This document shows, piece by piece, positions 1 through 5,386 of a stretch of DNA of 5,386 bases. Within the stretch, counting starts at the first letter, position 1; every line of letters starts with the position of its first letter. The notes beneath the pieces are model-generated. The model saw only the letters and a list, made by a program, of their open reading frames with translations, was not told the DNA's origin and ran no database searches. The position numbers and the translations under genes are program-made. The DNA comes from Eubacteriales bacterium (GTDB lineage: Bacteria; Bacillota; Clostridia; Christensenellales; CAG-138), in the NCBI GenBank assembly GCA_030695285.1, contig JAUYTF010000196.1, forward strand, positions 1-5,386, read 5' to 3'.

Positions 1-2
1 CA

Positions 3-653
3 ATCTATCAGCTCGACTGCGTGCGCTGGGCAAAGGCTGTTGAGGCCGCGGGCGCGGACGCAATCTCCGCCGCGGACTCCATCGGCCCTGCAATCGACAT
101 CGACATCGAAACCGGAGAACCCGTGCTCGGAGGCCCCAGAGGCTACGGCGGGCTCACCGGCGCCGCGATCAAACCGCTCGTGCTCAAGATGGTGCTGGAT
201 ATCTCCGAGGCGGTGAAGATTCCCGTCATCGGCATCGGCGGCATCACCAAGGCGGAGGACGCCATCGCTTACATCATGGCTGGCGCGACCGCGGTTGAGC
301 TCGCGACCGCTTCCACACTCTACGGATATGAGCGCTACGAAGAAATCGTAGATGGTATTGAAGCATTTATGAAGCGCAAGGGCTACAACAGTTTAGAAGA
401 TTTCCGCGGATTGACGCACAAAAAGATTGCCGAGCGTTTCGCAAGTGGGAAACAGATCATTCAAAAGATCGTGCTGCCTGTTCATGACAAGACCAAGTGC
501 GACGGCTGCGGAAGCTGTTATATGGCCTGCGCTTACGGCGCAATCGAGATGGGCGAACGCTACGCAGAGCTGATTCCCGACAAATGTGAGGGTTGCGGGC
601 TGTGTGCTTCGGTCTGCGCTAAGAAAGCCATCACCCAGAATTACTTCGAGTAA
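3..653 (+). CDS. PreA-like dihydropyrimidine/dihydroorotate dehydrogenase family flavoprotein with C-terminal 2x[4Fe-4S] ferredoxin domain (5' partial)
   Basis: The frame is open to the left edge (a GTG at 21 is internal), so only the last 216 residues are present; PreA-type proteins are usually about 370-410 residues, so roughly the N-terminal half is missing. Visible are the end of an FMN-binding TIM barrel: GYGGLTGAAIKPL (about residues 47-59), then IPVIGIGGI (about 75-83) and GATAVELATA, the segments that hold the FMN phosphate in this family. A ferredoxin module follows: Cys166/169/172/176 (CDGCGSCYMACA) and Cys195/198/201/205 (CEGCGLCASVCA), each CxxCxxCxxxC, giving two [4Fe-4S] clusters. 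Both have Ala where Pro usually follows the fourth Cys. Family knowledge: such proteins are cytoplasmic and reduce or oxidise pyrimidines, often with a PreT-like NAD(P)H subunit. The exact substrate cannot be read here; other family members act on other substrates. First visible gene of the apparent operon, 34 bases before the amidohydrolase. Confidence 0.85.
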   Translation: MYQLDCVRWAKAVEAAGADAISAADSIGPAIDIDIETGEPVLGGPRGYGGLTGAAIKPLVLKMVLDISEAVKIPVIGIGGITKAEDAIAYIMAGATAVELATASTLYGYERYEEIVDGIEAFMKRKGYNSLEDFRGLTHKKIAERFASGKQIIQKIVLPVHDKTKCDGCGSCYMACAYGAIEMGERYAELIPDKCEGCGLCASVCAKKAITQNYFE

Positions 654-672
654 GAGCTTGAGTTCATACCAC

Positions 673-680
673 AAGGAGGA
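673..680 (+). promoter_or_regulatory. Shine-Dalgarno site of the amidohydrolase gene
   Basis: AAGGAGGA ends 7 bases before the ATG at 688. It is a near-perfect anti-16S match and fixes the start at 688, not at the in-frame upstream ATG at 586, which lies inside the previous gene. Confidence 0.9.
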
Positions 681-687
681 AACAGCC

Positions 688-2067
688 ATGGTCGATCTGC
701 TGATCAAAAACGCACTGGTTTTGACGTTTGACCAGAACGCGCTGACCGGAGTCGTCATTGCCGACGGTGCCGTCGCCATCAAGGGAAACCGCATTGCGGA
801 CATTGGTGGTAGCGCTGAGCTTGTGGCGAAATATCCGGGCGTAAAGACCATAGACGCGCATGACCGCATCGTGATGCCGGGGTTTATCGTGACGCATACG
901 CATATGCCGTATGTGCTGGGTCACAATATGCCGGTGGATTTTTCCAAGCTGCACAGCTTCTGGGACATGTTGCAAAAGATGGGCTGGGAATGGCTCGAGG
1001 ACATCACAACACAGGAAGGCGTGTATGCCGCCACAAGGTTTGCCGCTACCAAACTGCTTAAGAGCGGCACGACCACGGTTTGCGAGTTCGTGGAAGGTCC
1101 AAATGCCCTGCCTGGCATCCTGAGCGCCACCGCAAAGGCGATTGAAGAAACCGGAATCCGCGCGCAGGTGGGTTACGAGGTAACTGAGCGCATCCCGGGA
1201 GAGCATATTCTGGAGAAGACCTCCGTTGCGTATGCAGAGCGCGGATTTGAGGAAAACATCCGCTTCTTCGAGCGTTACCCAACCGGAAACGGCGGACGCA
1301 TCACCGGACGTCTCGGTCTGCACACCGCGTTTACCAATTCGCGCGAAACCATGAAAAAAGCGCGTGAAGTAGCCAATCAATATCACGTTGGTATTCAGAC
1401 GCACATTGCCGAGATACCGCGTGCATTCGTCATTGAGAAACACGGCATGTCCGCTCCGCAGATTCTGGAAGAGACCGGTGTGTTGGGGCCGGACGTGGTT
1501 GCCGCGCACTGTATCGACCTCACCGACGAGGATGTGGCAATCCTCGCGCGAAACCGCGTGAATGTTGCCCATACGCCGATGACCAACAGCTTTGGAGGAA
1601 ACGGTGTGGCGCGCGTGCCGTATATGACCGAGCAGGGTATCAACATCACGCTTGGGCATGATTGCTTCTTCACACTGGATATTTCGGAATATCTTCGCTA
1701 TGCTTTCCTGCTGCATAAGGCACACAACGCCAATGCAGGTCTTTTTCCAATCTTTCAGGTGCTCGACTGGGCGCTGGGCAACGCCGCGCGCGCACTCGGC
1801 ATGGGGGGCGAGATCGGCTCGCTCACGGTGGGCAAGAAGGCGGATATCATCATCATCAATCCGGATAGCCCGTCTCCAATTGCGCCCTGCTCTGCGCTGA
1901 GCTACTTTGACATGACCTTCCAAGGTCGTCATGTGGAAACCGTCATCGTTGACGGTGAGATCGTGGTTCGGGACGGACACTCGACCAAGGTGAATGAAGA
2001 AGAAGTCAAAAAAGCATGCCAGGAAGAAGCGAAAATCCTATGGCGCAAGACCGGTGTACAGATTTGA
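688..2067 (+). CDS. Metal-dependent amidohydrolase/deaminase, SsnA / TrzN / MtaD type
   Basis: A complete 459-residue protein, the usual length for this cytosolic amidohydrolase branch (S-adenosylhomocysteine/methylthioadenosine deaminase, chlorohydrolase, SsnA). An N-terminal beta-sandwich segment (MVDLLIKNALVLTFD) leads to the first metal motif VTHTHMP with His70 and His72. The other expected residues are His239 and Glu242 in THIAE, His274 in AAHC, His295 in VAHTPMTN, and the metal-ligand Asp325 in LGHDC. The C-terminal GSLTVGKKADIIIIN and VIVDGEIVVRDG rebuild the small beta domain. All residues needed for a mononuclear-metal hydrolase are present, so it should be active, replacing an amino or similar leaving group on a ring or amidine with water. 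The Asp motif is LGHDC where LGTDG is common, and what follows (FFTLDISEYLR) also differs from deaminases of known substrate, so I leave the substrate open. It is not a dihydropyrimidinase (HyuA) type. Ends in TGA, used here as a normal stop. Confidence 0.88.
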   Translation: MVDLLIKNALVLTFDQNALTGVVIADGAVAIKGNRIADIGGSAELVAKYPGVKTIDAHDRIVMPGFIVTHTHMPYVLGHNMPVDFSKLHSFWDMLQKMGWEWLEDITTQEGVYAATRFAATKLLKSGTTTVCEFVEGPNALPGILSATAKAIEETGIRAQVGYEVTERIPGEHILEKTSVAYAERGFEENIRFFERYPTGNGGRITGRLGLHTAFTNSRETMKKAREVANQYHVGIQTHIAEIPRAFVIEKHGMSAPQILEETGVLGPDVVAAHCIDLTDEDVAILARNRVNVAHTPMTNSFGGNGVARVPYMTEQGINITLGHDCFFTLDISEYLRYAFLLHKAHNANAGLFPIFQVLDWALGNAARALGMGGEIGSLTVGKKADIIIINPDSPSPIAPCSALSYFDMTFQGRHVETVIVDGEIVVRDGHSTKVNEEEVKKACQEEAKILWRKTGVQI

Positions 2068-2081
2068 TCCGCGCGAGCGGA
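2068..2081 (+). other. Small intergenic hairpin directly after the amidohydrolase stop
   Basis: TCCGC-GCGA-GCGGA is a perfect 5-bp stem closed by a GCGA loop, which fits the stable GNRA tetraloop class. It begins at the base after the TGA. No T-run follows, so it is not a typical intrinsic terminator; it may stabilise or mark the mRNA between genes. The rest of the 69-base gap shows no convincing promoter. Confidence 0.4.
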
Positions 2082-2125
2082 GTGCAATTGGATGTTCGAA
2101 TTCTTACACGCAGTGCGCAGCAACC

Positions 2126-2130
2126 GGAGG
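2126..2130 (+). promoter_or_regulatory. Shine-Dalgarno site deciding the start of the acyl-CoA synthetase subunit gene
   Basis: GGAGG lies 6 bases before the ATG at 2137. The in-frame ATG at 2092 would add 15 residues that do not resemble the family N-terminus; its own possible site (GGAG at 2079-2082, 9 bases away) is weaker and lies in the hairpin. The later start is preferred. Confidence 0.75.
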
Positions 2131-2136
2131 TTTGGA

Positions 2137-3477
2137 ATGATAACCCGTGAAATACTTGCTTCTGTCTTTCTTGCGAAAAACGTAGCGGTGGTTGGAGCGT
2201 CTGAAAACCCGGATAAGACCGGGTATCAGGTTCTAAGCAACATCATCGACGGTGGGTTTCGCGGCGAGATCTATCCAATCAACCCAAGATCGAACGAGAT
2301 ACTGGGAATACGATGCTACTCGGAGTTGCTGGCTGTTCCTGAAGATATTGATTTGGTGGTCGTGATCGTTCCCGCCAAATTTGTGCCGGATGTGATGCGG
2401 CAGGCCGCCGAAAAGCACGCGAAAGGCGCGGTTATCATCAGCGGTGGCTTTCGTGAAATCGGCAATATCGAACTCGAACAGGAAGTCATGCAGATTGCAA
2501 ACGACAACAGCATTGCTGTGATTGGCCCCAACTGTCAAGGAATCAACTATCCCCCAAATCACCTCTGCGCAACTTGGCCACTGTTGACCAGTCAAGGCGC
2601 GATGGCGATTATCGCACAGAGCGGAACCATCGGGGCTACCATGGCGGGCTGGGCGGAAGAGGATGGAATCGGTTTTACCAGCGTTGTGGCGCTCGGGAAT
2701 AAGAGCGGCGTAGGAGAGATTGAGTTGCTGGACTATTTCGCCGAGGACCCCGCGACCCGCGTGATTGCGCTCAACATTGAGGGCGTGAATGACGGTGCGC
2801 AGTTTATCACCATGGCAAAGCGCGCATTGGCGAAAAAATCCGTCGTTGTGCTTAAACCCGGCAGAACAGCCAAAGGTGCCGAGGCGGCGGCAAGCCACAC
2901 GAAATCCATCGCGGGAAGCGATCAGGTATTCGACGCGGTATGCAGACAGACCGGATTGATCCGTGCGGAGGGAATTGCCGAGTTTTACGATTATGCTAAA
3001 ATTCTCGGGCTGCTGCAAAAGCCCGCCGGAAACAGGCTGATGGTCATCACCAGCTCCGGTGGCAGCGGGATTCTGGCTGCCGATACGGCGGACGATCTCG
3101 GCATCCGCATCGATAAACCGGACGGGGCAACCATCGACGCGCTCAGAGCAGTTCTACCCAATCAATGTGTGCTGTCCAACCCGCTGGATCTAACCGGTGA
3201 CGCAACCGCACGGCGCTATCTGGACGCACTGGAGGTGGTGATACAATCGGACGATGCTGATGCTTATCTAGTGATCTTCGGCGACCCGATCGAGAACGCC
3301 GCCCAAATGCTCCAGTCCATTCGAAACAAGACCGAGAAGCCAATCATAGCTGCGTTTCTGGGTGGCGGCGAGGTGGAGAAACGGGAAGTCCCCCTGATGA
3401 ATGCTGCGGGTATTCCGGTGTTTCCCACGCCAGAGCGTGCCATTCGCGCGCTGGGCGCACTATTGCGCAAGAAATAA
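2137..3477 (+). CDS. NDP-forming acyl-CoA synthetase (acetate--CoA ligase, ADP-forming) alpha-type subunit
   Basis: 446 residues, matching the alpha subunit of two-subunit ADP-forming acetyl/acyl-CoA synthetases (Acd) and lacking the ATP-grasp beta domain (about 230 residues). A CoA-binding Rossmann domain occupies about residues 10-135: NVAVVGAS (15-22), TGYQVLSN, GEIYPINP (43-50), IVPAKFVPDVM, ISGGF and IGPNCQG (129-135). The succinyl-CoA-ligase-like domain follows with IAQSGTIGATM (159-169), GIGFTSVVALGNKSGV, and the loop ASHTKSIAGSD (252-262), whose His254 matches the histidine phosphorylated in catalysis. A third domain runs from about 300 to the end. The usual SHTG is SHTK here. In anaerobes these enzymes convert acyl-CoA, ADP and phosphate to acid, ATP and CoA, commonly downstream of 2-oxoacid:ferredoxin oxidoreductases; the next gene encodes such an enzyme. 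The beta subunit is not in the window and may lie beyond it. A stand-alone regulatory or transferase role is the alternative. Confidence 0.88.
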   Translation: MITREILASVFLAKNVAVVGASENPDKTGYQVLSNIIDGGFRGEIYPINPRSNEILGIRCYSELLAVPEDIDLVVVIVPAKFVPDVMRQAAEKHAKGAVIISGGFREIGNIELEQEVMQIANDNSIAVIGPNCQGINYPPNHLCATWPLLTSQGAMAIIAQSGTIGATMAGWAEEDGIGFTSVVALGNKSGVGEIELLDYFAEDPATRVIALNIEGVNDGAQFITMAKRALAKKSVVVLKPGRTAKGAEAAASHTKSIAGSDQVFDAVCRQTGLIRAEGIAEFYDYAKILGLLQKPAGNRLMVITSSGGSGILAADTADDLGIRIDKPDGATIDALRAVLPNQCVLSNPLDLTGDATARRYLDALEVVIQSDDADAYLVIFGDPIENAAQMLQSIRNKTEKPIIAAFLGGGEVEKREVPLMNAAGIPVFPTPERAIRALGALLRKK

Positions 3478-3480
3478 GGG

Positions 3481-3499
3481 AGTCTGTCAGGCGACAGCT
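3481..3499 (+). other. Intergenic hairpin just before the iorA-like ribosome site
   Basis: CTGTC (3484-3488) and GACAG (3493-3497) form a perfect 5-bp stem around the loop AGGC; AG (3481-3482) can add two pairs with CT (3498-3499) past a one-base bulge. It ends 2 bases before the Shine-Dalgarno sequence. No T-run follows, so it is unlikely to be a terminator; a modest role in translation or mRNA processing is possible but unproven. Confidence 0.35.
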
Positions 3500-3501
3500 G
3501 A

Positions 3502-3506
3502 GGGAG
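3502..3506 (+). promoter_or_regulatory. Shine-Dalgarno site of the iorA-like gene
   Basis: GGGAG (within AGGGAGAG) lies 7 bases before the ATG at 3514 and supports that start, which also gives the family-typical N-terminus leading into the LLMGNEAIARGA segment. Confidence 0.8.
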
Positions 3507-3513
3507 AGAAATC

Positions 3514-5386
3514 ATGCAGAAAATATTGCAACAACCCGGTGTGCGCGATTTGCTGATGGGCAATGAAGCCATCGCGCGCGGGGCCGTGGAGGCAGGTGTG
3601 CAACTGGTTGCCGCTTATCCGGGAACGCCGTCTTCGGAGATTACCGAAGTACTGCTGCAGGCGTCACGTGAAGCGGGTTTTTATGTGGAATGGAGCACCA
3701 ATGAAAAGGTGGCCTTCGAGGTCGCCGCCGGAGCATCTATGCTGGGCGGCCGGTGCCTCGTGGCGATGAAAAACGCAGGACTGAACGTTGCCATGGATAC
3801 ATTCATGACGCTGCCCTATGGCGGCGTAAAGGGTGGTCTCGTCGTGGTCGTTGCAGATGATCCGGATGCGCATTACTCCTCCAATGAGCAGGATACGCGC
3901 TTCGCCGCGGCGTACGCGGAGATTCCCTGTCTGGAGCCGGAGAATCAGCAGGAAGCCAAGGACATGACGCTGGAAGCCTTTGCGCTTTCTGAAAAATTGT
4001 CCTTGCCGGTGTTCCTGCGCAGCGTCAGTCGGATTTCCCACGCAAGCGGCGATGTTCTCTTTGGCGAGGTAAAGCAGGATTTAAATCCGCTCGCATTCAA
4101 CAAACATTATCAAATGGGTTACCGCTGGAATGTCTATGGCCCTCCCGGAGCGGTTTATAAGCATCAGTGGCTACACGGTGTACTGCCGGAGGCAAAAAAG
4201 CTGGCTGATGATAGTCTCTTTAACACGCTCGAAAAACCGGCTGGCGCAAGGATTGGAATTATCGCGACGGGGCTTGGCGGCGCATATGCCCGCGAAGCAG
4301 CCGCGCGGCTGGGGCTGATGGGCGAGGTGGCATTTCTAAAGCTAGGATTTGTCTACCCGCTGCCTGAAAAATTGGTTGCCGAATTTGCCGAAGGACTGGA
4401 TTTGATCCTGATGGTCGAAGAGGGTGACCCGGTGGTTGAGCAAATGGTTCGCTCCTGGTTGAAGGAAGCAATGCCGCTCGTCAAGGTCAGAGGGAAAGCC
4501 TATGGTAATCTTTTTCCGCCGTATGGCGAGCTGAACACGGATCTCGTAACCGCCGCGCTCGCGCCTGTATTTGGAAAAGAAGTCAAAGCCGATTCCAAGG
4601 CCGCCGTCCGCGCTGAGAAACAAGCACTGGTGATTCCGCGTTCCTCGACGCTATGCGCGGGATGCTCTCACCTAGGCACCTACTCAGCGCTCAAAGCTGC
4701 ACTTGCGAAATTCCCCGAAACATCGGTGAACATCATCAACGGTGATATCGGATGCTACGAACAAGGCGGATACGGTGTGTTCGCAACAGGCGATCCGGCA
4801 AGCGCTGAGGCATCGAAAGCATATGCCGCGGCAACGCCTTACGATATGCTGGACACCATCTATGTGATGGGCTCCGGCATCAGTATGGCACATGGACAGA
4901 GCAAGATCGGCTACAAGGACGGCAAACTCGTCGCGGTCTGCGGCGACAGCACCTTTTTTCATGCCATACTGCCAGCGCTGGTCAATGTGGTATACAACAA
5001 TTCCGACATCACATTCCTCATTTTGGATAACCGCTGGACCAGCATGACTGGCCACCAGCCAAACCCCAGCACGGGATATAACGCATTTGGCGAGGAATAC
5101 CCAAGAGCGGATATTCCGGCGATTGTCAGAGCTATGGGCGTACAGTTTGTAGAGGAGTGCGATTCTTACGAACGCGACACCGCAATTGACGTGCTCTATC
5201 GTGCCCTGGATTACAGCGGACCCTCGGTGGTCATCATGACCGGCGAGTGCCAGCTGCAAAAGCAACGCAGAACGAAAAAAAGCCTGGCAAAAACGTATGT
5301 CAGCCTGAATGAATGAGACGGTTGCCGCACCTGCACTGCGGTGGGTTGCCCGGCTATCAAGTTCAACACGGAAGAAAAGAAGTCTG
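3514..5386 (+). CDS. iorA: IorA-like 2-oxoacid (indolepyruvate-type) ferredoxin oxidoreductase alpha subunit, probable selenoprotein with Sec601 encoded by TGA (3' partial)
   Basis: Oxidatively decarboxylates an (aryl)pyruvate to acyl-CoA and reduces ferredoxin, normally with an IorB partner, which is not in this window. The N-terminal pyrimidine-binding domain shows LLMGNEAIARGAVEAG and AAYPGTPSSEITE (about 33-45). A transketolase-C-like middle domain has IGIIATGLGG (247-256) and VEEGDPVVE (301-309). The thiamine-diphosphate domain shows LCAGCSHLGTY (380-390), GDIGCY (410-415), VMGSGISMAHG (451-461), CGDSTFFH (476-483) and LDNRWTSMTGHQPNP (504-518). A plain reading ends at the TGA at 5314-5316 after 600 residues, just before the usual C-terminal ferredoxin domain. 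The same frame continues after the TGA with DGCRTCTAVGCPAI and is open to the window edge. With TGA read as selenocysteine the motif is U601xxC604xxC607xxxxC612P, with Sec in the place of the first cluster Cys. Alternatives are a sequencing error or mutation of TGC/TGT, or a truly truncated protein. Family assignment is secure, recoding likely, substrate (indole-, phenyl- or other pyruvate) unknown. Confidence 0.85.
5314..5316 (+). other. In-frame TGA, candidate selenocysteine codon (Sec601)
   Basis: TGA interrupts the IorA-like frame exactly at the first cysteine position of the C-terminal [4Fe-4S] motif; domain-like sequence resumes at the very next codon in the same frame (DGCRTCTAVGCP). 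TGA at 2065-2067 is a normal stop and TGG encodes Trp throughout, so general reassignment of TGA is not supported. Cys-to-Sec exchange is the usual pattern in selenoproteins. A point mutation or base-call error cannot be excluded from one sequence. Confidence 0.75.
5317..5350 (+). promoter_or_regulatory. Candidate bacterial SECIS hairpin for selenocysteine insertion
   Basis: Two competing folds lie directly after the TGA. Fold A pairs CACC (5328-5331) with GGTG (5340-5343), loop TGCACTGC; its lower stem continues, with G5327 bulged, by C5326-G5344, C5325-G5345, G5324-T5346, a T-T mismatch, then T5322-G5348, G5321-C5349 and G5320-C5350. The loop begins 16 bases after the TGA and has G as its second base, as expected of bSECIS elements bound by SelB. 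Fold B pairs CCGCA (5325-5329) with TGCGG (5337-5341), loop CCTGCAC, extendable by three G-T wobbles; it is more compact but its loop starts with C. Both overlap the coding sequence, as bacterial SECIS elements do. Stability was judged by eye only. Confidence 0.55.

Noticed and set aside
586..687. N-terminal extension of the amidohydrolase from the ATG at 586
   Set aside because: It would overlap the ferredoxin domain of the preceding gene in another frame, and a near-perfect ribosome site points to the ATG at 688.
664..1980. Long open frame of 438 codons on the minus strand, antisense to the amidohydrolase
   Set aside because: It lacks recognisable domains and mirrors the codon structure of a well-supported gene on the other strand; such shadows are common in GC-rich coding DNA.
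2065..2136. The TGA of the amidohydrolase is followed by 23 open codons in the same frame, leading into the acyl-CoA synthetase gene, with a hairpin just after the TGA; a second recoded TGA was considered
   Set aside because: The amidohydrolase is complete at its usual length, the linker has no recognisable domain or redox motif, and the next gene has its own good Shine-Dalgarno sequence and start at 2137. An ordinary stop is the better reading.
2233..3018. Minus-strand open frame of 261 codons opposite the acyl-CoA synthetase subunit
   Set aside because: No family motifs; fully covered by a convincing plus-strand gene.
5314..5316. Genome-wide reassignment of TGA (to Trp, Gly or Cys)
   Set aside because: TGA ends the amidohydrolase normally, and Trp and Gly are encoded by TGG and GGN throughout. 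The single internal TGA at a Cys position fits selenocysteine better.
5309..5386. Possible next-gene starts overlapping the TGA: ATG at 5313 (ATGA overlap) and ATG at 5309, both open to the window end
   Set aside because: Neither has a Shine-Dalgarno sequence. Their translations (MRRLPHLHCGG and MNETVAAPALRW) do not resemble an IorB N-terminus or any family I know, whereas the third frame, continuous with the IorA-like gene, gives clear ferredoxin-type sequence.

Overview
The window holds four genes in a row on the + strand, with short gaps (34, 69 and 36 bases) and a good Shine-Dalgarno sequence before each start that can be seen. It looks like the interior of one catabolic operon from an anaerobic bacterium. 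The enzyme types (ferredoxin-linked oxidoreductases, an NDP-forming acyl-CoA synthetase subunit), the strong purine-rich ribosome sites and the moderate GC content suggest a clostridial-type Firmicute, but this is inference. No RNA gene, mobile element, CRISPR array or convincing promoter or terminator is seen.

Layout: (1) 3-653, the 3' part of a PreA/dihydroorotate-dehydrogenase-like flavoprotein ending in a two-cluster ferredoxin domain; (2) 688-2067, a complete metal-dependent amidohydrolase of the SsnA/TrzN/MtaD type; (3) 2137-3477, a stand-alone alpha-type subunit of an NDP-forming acyl-CoA synthetase; (4) 3514 to the window end, an IorA-like 2-oxoacid:ferredoxin oxidoreductase alpha subunit using thiamine diphosphate.

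The main discovery is at the end of gene 4. A conventional reading stops at the TGA at 5314-5316, giving 600 residues and no ferredoxin domain. The same frame stays open after the TGA and at once encodes DGCRTCTAVGCPAI, the start of the [4Fe-4S] ferredoxin domain that normally ends IorA proteins. The TGA sits exactly where the first cluster cysteine belongs (UxxCxxCxxxxCP). A hairpin able to act as a bacterial SECIS element follows directly. The best reading is a selenocysteine-containing IorA whose selenium would be a ligand of, or lie next to, an iron-sulfur cluster. TGA is an ordinary stop at the end of gene 2 and TGG is used for Trp, so genome-wide recoding of TGA is unlikely.

Working together: the amidohydrolase would deaminate or hydrolyse a substrate (unknown; nitrogen heterocycle is a guess), the PreA-like protein would exchange electrons between a flavin/pyrimidine-type substrate and ferredoxin or a partner subunit, the IorA-like enzyme would oxidatively decarboxylate a 2-oxoacid to an acyl-CoA while reducing ferredoxin, and the acyl-CoA synthetase subunit would convert the acyl-CoA to free acid with ATP formation. 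The last two steps form a known energy-conserving pair in anaerobes; the link to the first two genes is inferred only from the operon.
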